A stretch of 6,091 nt of DNA from JBLMZW01 sp050259035 (GTDB lineage Bacteria > Bacillota > Syntrophomonadia > Syntrophomonadales > DTU052): contig JBLMZW010000005.1 in assembly GCA_050259035.1 (NCBI GenBank), positions 1-6,091 of the forward strand. Reading direction: 5' to 3'. Under the pieces are notes generated by a model. That model made no database searches and was not told the DNA's origin. It worked only from the letters and a program-made list of their open reading frames with translations. The translations under genes and the position numbers were made by a program. This document shows, one piece after another, positions 1-5,100 of this stretch (within the stretch, counting starts at the first letter, position 1; each line of letters opens with the position of its first letter).

Positions 1-10
1 GAGAAACAGT

Positions 11-34
11 AGCCCGCCTACAGGCGGGTTATTT
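11..34 (+). terminator. Rho-independent terminator of a gene left of the window
   Basis: The arms CCCGCC (13-18) and GGCGGG (23-28) pair around a TACA loop. The stem can be extended by G12-T29 and A11-T30, and a T-rich tail (TTATTTGTTG) follows. The T tract on the plus-strand side points to a plus-strand gene that ends before the window starts, so the hydratase gene at 272 is probably not cotranscribed with it. Confidence 0.75.
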
Positions 35-166
35 GTTGCAAAGAATGACAGAAGGAACCACAAATGGCGCGGCCCAACAGCTGGTCGATTTCTTTAGCAA
101 TTAGTATCCATTTTTGATAAACCTCCTGAAACCGTCTGAAAAACGAACCTCCGGCTTAAAGTGAAT

Positions 167-194
167 TTGACAGGTATCCACAATTTGATATTTT
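167..194 (+). promoter_or_regulatory. Candidate sigma-70/sigma-A promoter of the MaoC-like gene
   Basis: A perfect -35 hexamer TTGACA (167-172) is followed after 16 bp by TATTTT (189-194), which matches four of six -10 positions. Transcription would begin near 201 and leave a leader of about 70 nt before the ATG at 272. A short dyad GGAT-AATAC-ATCC (205-217) sits right at the expected start and could be an operator. No -24/-12 (sigma-54) element was found in this upstream region, in contrast to the thiolase gene. The call rests on the -35 box; the -10 box is mediocre. Confidence 0.4.
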
Positions 195-271
195 AAAGCG
201 AAGAGGATAATACATCCCCATATACCAGTAATGACATTCTAGACTTAGCACTGAACATAGGAGGGGACAAT

Positions 272-1222
272 ATGGGACCCGCACTTGAACATGTCAAGAA
301 TCTTCGCCATCCGGGAACGCTTGCCTACAACTGGTTCTTTTATACCCGCGCTATTAAGGGTGTGTTGCGGAAACACAGGGTTAAATCATACCGACCAAGG
401 TTCGGAAGAGACGATCACCTGGTCATATATCCGGAATCTAAAAGGAGATGGTATGAACTATTCCAAGTTCCGGAGGAAATAGAAGTGCCATTTACCTACC
501 ATGACCATGCTCGGGCAGTGGGTCTAATGATTCTAATAGAAGGCCTGGGGGTTAACTTCCGTTACTTGCTTCATCTTAAGAGTGAGCTAAGGTTTCATAA
601 GTATTTGGTTCCCGGAGAAGTCTATGTGGCGGACTACCTTTTCGCCGATGTGGTTCGAATAAGGAAAGACAAGGCGGCTATTGTAGGCTATACCACTATA
701 AAAAAGGATGGGGAACTATATCTGGAATCACGTGATCATTTTGTAATTAAAAATGTTCCCGAGAAATATCTCATGCTTTTAAAATCTGATGAAAGCGGCG
801 AGTTCAAAGGCTTAACTCATGTCCCACCTGAACCGCTGGTAGACAACCAGGTGAAGGAAATTTATATCCCCGGAGACTTACCCAGAAAATACGGTGCCAC
901 CTCAGGGGATAAGAATTTTGTTCATACCTCCGCCTGGGTAGCCAGGCAATTCGGCTATAATCAGCCATTCATTCAAGGTCTGTGTACAGCCAATCTGATT
1001 ATGAAAGAGTTATGCACAGCGGGGGTGTCCCTGGACCATTTTTCGATAACTTTTTGTCGTCCGGTTTTTCTTAGAACCACTGTATTTCTTCATTATACGG
1101 ATAACGTATATCGGCTTCTGGATGAGGCCGGAAATGTTTTATGCTTCGGGCGGATTAACAGCCTTGATGGTAACCTGGTAATTAATACTCCATTATATCA
1201 GCAGTGTTTTAAAGGAAAATGA
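272..1222 (+). CDS. MaoC-like double-hotdog acyl-CoA hydratase/dehydratase
   Basis: The 316-residue soluble protein probably adds water to, or removes it from, enoyl-CoA/3-hydroxyacyl-CoA in the cytoplasm. The C-terminal half (about 195-310) carries the MaoC/R-hydratase signature: YGATSGDKNFVH at 207-218, with the expected catalytic pair Asp213 and His218, then an FGY-x-QPFIQGL segment (227-237). The N-terminal half (about 65-165) looks like a degenerate hotdog repeat, with an NFRYLLHLKSE stretch (95-105) and a GEVYVADY strand, as in two-hotdog dehydratases; it lacks the catalytic motif. Residues 1-60 are a basic extension without signal peptide. The start is fixed by AGGAGGGG at 259-266, five bases before the ATG. 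Two oddities are Phe216 where the signature usually has Pro (N-P-I-H) and Gln235 where HG is usual. The gene stands alone and converges on the thiolase. Substrate and chain length cannot be read from the sequence; a non-hydratase hotdog role remains possible. Confidence 0.8.
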   Translation: MGPALEHVKNLRHPGTLAYNWFFYTRAIKGVLRKHRVKSYRPRFGRDDHLVIYPESKRRWYELFQVPEEIEVPFTYHDHARAVGLMILIEGLGVNFRYLLHLKSELRFHKYLVPGEVYVADYLFADVVRIRKDKAAIVGYTTIKKDGELYLESRDHFVIKNVPEKYLMLLKSDESGEFKGLTHVPPEPLVDNQVKEIYIPGDLPRKYGATSGDKNFVHTSAWVARQFGYNQPFIQGLCTANLIMKELCTAGVSLDHFSITFCRPVFLRTTVFLHYTDNVYRLLDEAGNVLCFGRINSLDGNLVINTPLYQQCFKGK

Positions 1223-1297
1223 ACTAAGAAATAACCAGGGTCCCAAGAAAAAGATAGAAGCCGACTCAAAAGTATAAATTAAAAAGTCTAACACCTG

Positions 1298-1339
1298 AAA
1301 AACAGGCCCGTATCATTGAAAAAAGGTGGTACGGGCCTG
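1298..1339 (-). terminator. Rho-independent terminator of the thiolase gene, possibly bidirectional
   Basis: A perfect 10-bp stem, CAGGCCCGTA (1303-1312) with TACGGGCCTG (1330-1339), can be extended inward by a T-G wobble, C-G and A-T. Read on the minus strand it is directly followed by TTTTT (1302-1298), the classic layout for the thiolase gene ending at 1441. On the plus strand the stem is followed only by CTCATATTATG, a weak U tract, so it may stop the hydratase transcript from 1222 less efficiently. It is the only strong hairpin between the two convergent genes. Confidence 0.85.
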
Positions 1340-1440
1340 CTCATATTATGTGCTTTTCGGAGTATAAGTGGGGCGATCTTTTTTCCTTGTGATTATTGGG
1401 ACAACCACATTATAATGAGTTTTATCGATGAAGAATAATG

Positions 1441-2643
1441 TTAAATATCACGTGTCCACAGGGATGCCATAGCAGATCCGCCGCCCACACATAAAGAGGC
1501 TCCACCAGTTGTCAGATTCAAACGTTCCAATTCATAGTATAGGGAGACAATGATACGCAAAGCGGTACAACCCACTGGATGTCCCAGCGCAATTCCTGAA
1601 CCGTTGTGATTCGTCTTATTTAAGTCTATCTCGATACCGGCTTGTTCTTTAATCATTTTGCCTACACCGATAAATTGGGCTGCAAAAGCTTCATTGATTT
1701 CCCAATAATCAATGTCTTCGTATTTTAAACCTGCCAACTTCAGTGCTTTTGGAATTGCCACAGCCGGACCAACCCCCATTATTTTAGGATCGACCCCCTC
1801 GGAAGTTATGGTAATCATCTTCATCAAAGGTTTTATCCCTAACTCGAGTGCTTTTTCCTTAGTCATTACCACAACTGCAGCGGCTGCATCATTGATTCCG
1901 GAAGCATTAGCCGCAGTTACTACGCCACCCTTTTTGAATGCTGGAGGAAGTTTCGCCATAGATTCAATACTGGCATCAGGTATCATATGCTCATCGTTTT
2001 CGAAGAAGGTAGAGCCTTTCTTCGATTTAATTTCTACTGGTACAACTTCTCGTTTAAATATTCCCTCCTTAACAGCCCGGGTGGCTCTATGATGACTCAT
2101 CAAAGCCAATTGATCGCATTCTTCGCGGGTAATCCCATACATTTCCGCCACATTCTCAGCAGTAATACCCATGTGACCCGGTACCATGCTGTCAACCAGG
2201 CCATCATGCAACATGGCGTCCTCAGTCGGCCCAGGGCCCATTCTATATCCCATTCTGGCTTTGGGAAGCATGTAGGGGGCATTAGTCATACTTTCAGTGC
2301 CGATTGCCATTCCAATATCTATTTTACCTAACATAATGTGATCACAAATTATTTCAAGTGCTCTCATTCCAGAAGCACAGTTCTGGTTGACATTACATGC
2401 ATTACTTGAGAAAGGAAGGCCTACAGCCATAGCTACCTGTCTGGCCGGCAGAGAACCTTGCATGTGCGGATATACTTGCCCCATAATCAATTCATCAATC
2501 TTATCAGCTGGAATGCCAGCTCGCCTGACAGCTTCATTAGCCGCAGTTATTGCCAATTCTTTTGCCGAAACATCCTTAAGAGACCCTATGAATTTTCCAA
2601 TAGCAGTCCGGCATGCGCTTACGATTACAACTTCCCTACCCAT
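1441..2643 (-). CDS. Acetyl-CoA acetyltransferase (thiolase II family)
   Basis: The 400-residue cytoplasmic enzyme has the usual thiolase length. It should condense two acetyl-CoA to acetoacetyl-CoA, or cleave 3-ketoacyl-CoA in the reverse direction. Catalytic residues are in place: nucleophile Cys89 in NQNCASGMRA, the NEAF box at 317-320 (Asn317), His355 in GHPVG, and the second cysteine Cys385 in LCVGGGSAMA. The GHMGITAEN stretch (156-164) matches the CoA-pantetheine loop of bacterial acetoacetyl-CoA thiolases. The last motif reads GGG-S-A rather than the common GGG-Q-G, probably a clade feature. The ATG start follows GAGGAGGT (2657-2650) at six bases. Transcription very likely comes from the sigma-54 promoter at 2773-2789, giving a leader of about 119 nt, and ends at the hairpin at 1298-1339. 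The sigma-54 activator gene next upstream on the same strand is the obvious regulator. Synthetic versus degradative direction cannot be told from sequence; no other beta-oxidation gene is in the window except the hydratase. Confidence 0.93.
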   Translation of the reverse strand: MGREVVIVSACRTAIGKFIGSLKDVSAKELAITAANEAVRRAGIPADKIDELIMGQVYPHMQGSLPARQVAMAVGLPFSSNACNVNQNCASGMRALEIICDHIMLGKIDIGMAIGTESMTNAPYMLPKARMGYRMGPGPTEDAMLHDGLVDSMVPGHMGITAENVAEMYGITREECDQLALMSHHRATRAVKEGIFKREVVPVEIKSKKGSTFFENDEHMIPDASIESMAKLPPAFKKGGVVTAANASGINDAAAAVVVMTKEKALELGIKPLMKMITITSEGVDPKIMGVGPAVAIPKALKLAGLKYEDIDYWEINEAFAAQFIGVGKMIKEQAGIEIDLNKTNHNGSGIALGHPVGCTALRIIVSLYYELERLNLTTGGASLCVGGGSAMASLWTRDI

Positions 2644-2772
2644 ATCTCTACCTCCTCATCATTCTGGCAATAATAAACACAATAAACCTCCCCGCAAACT
2701 ACCCTCCTTGTCAGAAAATTATCATTAATGTAAAAAGAACATAGCCTAAAGATTCGCTTAATGCAGTGTAAT

Positions 2773-2789
2773 TGCAAACATCGTGCCAG
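2773..2789 (-). promoter_or_regulatory. Sigma-54 (-24/-12) promoter of the thiolase gene
   Basis: On the minus strand the sequence reads C-TGGCAC-GATGT-TTGCA: the -24 element TGGCAC at 2788-2783, a 5-bp spacer, and the -12 element TTGCA at 2777-2773. This matches the RpoN consensus TGGCAC-N5-TTGC(A/T) at every defined position. The start of transcription is expected about 12 bp beyond the GC of the -12 element, near 2762. The orientation is towards the thiolase, and a complete sigma-54 activator is encoded 380 bp upstream. A 47-codon ORF overlaps the site, but the consensus match is too exact to dismiss. Confidence 0.88.
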
Positions 2790-2874
2790 TCTTTAGGAAT
2801 AAAGAAATGCACCGTAGAATTGGGGATCAGCAGCAGTGGCTCATTTTGACCCATATTTCAACCCATCCTATTAA

Positions 2875-2891
2875 GTAACAACTTTAGTTAC
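2875..2891. promoter_or_regulatory. Candidate upstream activating site 1
   Basis: A perfect inverted repeat, GTAAC-AACTTTA-GTTAC, is centred at 2883, about 120 bp upstream of the predicted thiolase start of transcription. That distance is typical for enhancer-binding proteins with a Fis-type helix-turn-helix. The arms are only 5 bp, so chance is possible. Assigning it to the neighbouring activator is inference. Confidence 0.35.
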
Positions 2892-2932
2892 ATCAGCAAC
2901 GCCGGTTTACTATAAAAATGCCTTTTGATCGT

Positions 2933-2954
2933 CTCTTTTGAAGACTCTAAAGAG
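2933..2954. promoter_or_regulatory. Candidate upstream activating site 2
   Basis: The inverted repeat CTCTTT (2933-2938)/AAAGAG (2949-2954) has a 10-bp spacer and is centred near 2943, about 180 bp upstream of the predicted start of transcription and 60 bp from candidate site 1. Its sequence differs from site 1, so at most one of the two is likely to be the true operator unless the activator tolerates very different arms. Confidence 0.25.
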
Positions 2955-3077
2955 GGGTAACAAAACAGCACTACCGTCGCAAATTGCTCCGGTGACTGTT
3001 TCCTGTTTGGGGCAGCTGTTTTATAAAGGGAATTGGATAACCGGAATGGTGAAGAATGAAGAAAGGATACTTCAAGT

Positions 3078-3102
3078 AAAAAGGCAAATCATTTAGCATG
3101 CC
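3078..3102 (-). terminator. Weak candidate terminator of the sigma-54 activator gene
   Basis: On the minus strand GGCA (3102-3099) and TGCC (3086-3083) flank a 12-nt loop and are followed directly by TTTTT (3082-3078), about 50 nt beyond the activator stop. The stem is only 4 bp, so termination would be inefficient. No better hairpin was seen in the gap, and some read-through into the thiolase is possible. Confidence 0.25.
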
Positions 3103-3151
3103 GATATTTTAGTTGAACGTTAAGATACAAATAACAGCAATCATTAGTCCT

Positions 3152-4894
3152 TTAATCTACGGGGATATTGTATTTTTTCATTTTTCGATACAGAACTGAC
3201 TTATTAAGTCCAAGCAATTTGGCAGCCTGGGTTTTATTATTACACGTTTTTTCGAGAACCTGCTCAATAGTGGCCTTCTCCAGTCTTTCAACCGCCTTAC
3301 CTAGATGATCCACCACAGCCTCAACAGGATTTTCTTCCTTGCTGCTATTAAACAGTGAAGGGAAATGCTCATAACCAAGGCTTTTGTCCCGTTTCAAAGC
3401 TGCTAGATTCATTGCTCTTTCTAAGAGGTTTTCCAGTTCACGAATGTTTCCTGGCCAGGAATAATTACAAAGCAAATTTAAGGCGGATTCAGAGATCCCC
3501 AGAACATTGGTCTTTAGTCGATTGTTTATTCTTGCTATTAGATCTTCAATAAGAAGGGGTATATCTTCTTTACGCTTCCTGAGAGGTGGTATGTTAAGAC
3601 GTACCACATTTAGACGGTAGTACAGGTCTTCGCGGAACTCCCGGTTGGCGACCATCCTATCCAGGTCCCGGTTGGTAGCGGCTATGACTCGAACTTGAAT
3701 AGAGATTGGCATGGTTCCTCCTACTCGCTCGACAGATCTTTCCTGGAGGACCGACAATAGTTTGGTTTGCATAGTTAAAGGCATATCTCCGATTTCGTCC
3801 AGAAAGATGGTTCCGCCTTTAGCCAGTTCAAACTTCCCGGGTTTGCCGCCTTTCTTTGCTCCGGTAAAGGCACCTTCCTCGTAACCAAAAAGCTCAGATT
3901 CCAGGAGATTTTCAGGCAGCGCTGCGCAATTAACCCTGACAAATGGCCCTTTCCAATGACTATTATTGTGAATCGCCTGAGCAAATAACTCTTTTCCGGT
4001 GCCGCTTTCACCGGTAATAAGAATGGTTGATTTAGTATTGGAAAGCTGTTGGGCCATGGACTTTATAAGACTAAACTCACCGCTTTGGCCGACCAGGTCT
4101 TTGAACTGCCACCGCGCTTTATAGATTTGGCGTACTTCTTCCCGGTATAGATTCAATTCTTTTTCAATTTCGAGATATTTATTTACTAGCTTTTTAGCCC
4201 CCGACATGTCCATAAATAGACTTCTGCCAACAGCGCCTACAATTTCCCCGTCCTTAATAATCGGTGTTCGTGTAATTATGGTATCACGGCCATTTATGGT
4301 CCAGGTATCGACCTCGTGAATATCTCCGGTTTTTAATATATCCGGCAGCTTGGAATGGGGTGTAATATCAAGAACATGCCTACCTACTACTTCTTCCTTT
4401 TCCATCTCCAATAAATTAAGATAGGTCTGGTTCATAAACGTTATGATGCCGTCCTTATCAACAATTACATATACCATATAGGGGTCGAACACTTCAGAAA
4501 CGGTTGCATAGGCTGTTCCCATTTCCTGCAGCTTTTGCACGAGAAGATTGGCTCTCGATATTTCGAGAAAAAGCGTATGTCCGATGGCTCCAATAATTGT
4601 ACCGTCTTTAACAATAGGCATCCGGCTTATTATGGCTTCCCGGTCATTTACCGACCAGATATCAAGCGGGTCAGGCTTGCCGGTCCTGATGACCTCAAGC
4701 AATTTGGAATCGGGAGTCACTTCTAGAACTAGCTTACCCTCTACATCTTCTCGTTTTTTCTGCAGCCATTCCAGGTAAGACTCATTAATAAAAACGATTT
4801 TCCCGTCTTTGTTAACTACGATAAAAGCCATATATGGATTGTCCAACATTGCCTTAACTATAACATCGTATTCATTCGTTTTCGTATCTTTCAA
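3152..4894 (-). CDS. PAS-PAS sigma-54 dependent transcriptional activator
   Basis: The 580-residue enhancer-binding protein uses ATP hydrolysis to open promoters held by RpoN. Domain order: PAS 1 (about 12-112), PAS 2 (about 130-230), a charged helical linker (about 232-262), AAA+ (about 265-495) and a Fis-type helix-turn-helix (about 545-577). All power-stroke motifs are intact: Walker A GESGTGKE (295-302), GAFTGA (341-346), Walker B FLDEIGD (364-370), sensor I ATNRDL (406-411), the arginine region REFREDLYYRLN with Arg421 and Arg427, and GNIRELEN (482-489). The recognition part reads TQAAKLLGLNKSVLYRK. There is no receiver domain, so control is probably by a ligand on the PAS domains rather than by phosphorylation. 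The start is TTG, the only start codon between the upstream in-frame stop (4912-4910) and Met16, with AAGGGGGT ten bases ahead. Its likely target is the thiolase promoter at 2773-2789. The ligand is unknown; an acyl-CoA or organic acid would suit the target but is a guess. Confidence 0.93.
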   Translation of the reverse strand: MKDTKTNEYDVIVKAMLDNPYMAFIVVNKDGKIVFINESYLEWLQKKREDVEGKLVLEVTPDSKLLEVIRTGKPDPLDIWSVNDREAIISRMPIVKDGTIIGAIGHTLFLEISRANLLVQKLQEMGTAYATVSEVFDPYMVYVIVDKDGIITFMNQTYLNLLEMEKEEVVGRHVLDITPHSKLPDILKTGDIHEVDTWTINGRDTIITRTPIIKDGEIVGAVGRSLFMDMSGAKKLVNKYLEIEKELNLYREEVRQIYKARWQFKDLVGQSGEFSLIKSMAQQLSNTKSTILITGESGTGKELFAQAIHNNSHWKGPFVRVNCAALPENLLESELFGYEEGAFTGAKKGGKPGKFELAKGGTIFLDEIGDMPLTMQTKLLSVLQERSVERVGGTMPISIQVRVIAATNRDLDRMVANREFREDLYYRLNVVRLNIPPLRKRKEDIPLLIEDLIARINNRLKTNVLGISESALNLLCNYSWPGNIRELENLLERAMNLAALKRDKSLGYEHFPSLFNSSKEENPVEAVVDHLGKAVERLEKATIEQVLEKTCNNKTQAAKLLGLNKSVLYRKMKKYNIPVD

Positions 4895-5100
4895 TGACGA
4901 TGGACCCCCTTAGCTAGAACTGTTGTTGTAATTTCGGGTCGAACAATTGCTTTTAGTATTAATTAAATAAAACCCCGAAATGTCCTCTTTACATGATAAT
5001 GGATAAAAAGGGTGAAAGGACCTGATTAGAATAGTATGATTTACATTTAACCTATTGCGATAGTGATAGAAAGGGAAAAAAGTTATGACCTACCGGAAGG
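4895..5100. other. Intergenic region upstream of the sigma-54 activator
   Basis: The 206-bp gap lies between the DUF3999-like stop codon and the activator start. It must hold the activator's promoter unless the two genes are cotranscribed. No sigma-54 element is present and no sigma-70 promoter stands out; an AT-rich core lies inside the inverted repeat at 4931-4981. A short dyad CTAT-TGCG-ATAG occurs at 5052-5063. I found no convincing terminator for the DUF3999-like gene, only a run of six T on the minus strand (about 5081-5076) after a poor stem. Confidence 0.4.
4931..4981. repeat. Widely spaced inverted repeat ahead of the activator gene
   Basis: ATTTCGGG (4931-4938) and its exact reverse complement CCCGAAAT (4974-4981) flank a 35-bp, very AT-rich core. 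The arm centres lie 43 bp apart, close to four helical turns, and the nearer arm is about 37 bp from the activator start codon. This could be a pair of operator half-sites around the activator promoter, or a long-loop hairpin in the leader. Function is not shown. Confidence 0.45.

Larger units (their letters stand above)
2790..3151. other. Intergenic region between activator and thiolase: enhancer region
   Basis: About 360 bp separate the sigma-54 promoter from the activator stop codon. I see no convincing gene. The region holds two inverted repeats that could be activator sites (2875-2891 and 2933-2954), a distant 8-bp inverted pair AAAACAGC (2962-2969)/GCTGTTTT (3015-3022), and a weak terminator for the activator near 3078-3102. 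Its size and position suit an upstream activating and DNA-looping region for a sigma-54 promoter. Confidence 0.5.

Noticed and set aside
61..110. Possible sigma-54 promoter upstream of the hydratase gene (TGG...GC patterns)
   Set aside because: The spacing between GG and GC is 12 rather than 10 bases and neither the TGGCAC nor the TTGC element is present.
64..117. 17-codon plus-strand ORF (ATG at 64) with a GAAGGA sequence upstream
   Set aside because: Too short, no recognisable features, and it overlaps the candidate control region of the hydratase gene.
1387..1416. TTGTGA-18 bp-TATAAT on the plus strand, pointing into the 3' end of the thiolase (antisense)
   Set aside because: The -10 box is perfect but sits in the palindrome CATTATAATG within AT-rich DNA, and the -35 is poor. 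No gene lies downstream on that strand.
1712..2728. Long plus-strand open frames opposite the thiolase gene
   Set aside because: They are shadows of a thiolase frame with all catalytic motifs; they show no ribosome sites or family resemblance.
2962..3022. Inverted pair AAAACAGC/GCTGTTTT separated by 45 nt
   Set aside because: The loop is too long for a terminator and the arms are simple sequence; mentioned only as part of the intergenic description.
3046..3096. 16-codon plus-strand ORF in the gap between thiolase and activator
   Set aside because: It is very short and lysine-rich, without a good ribosome site or family resemblance.
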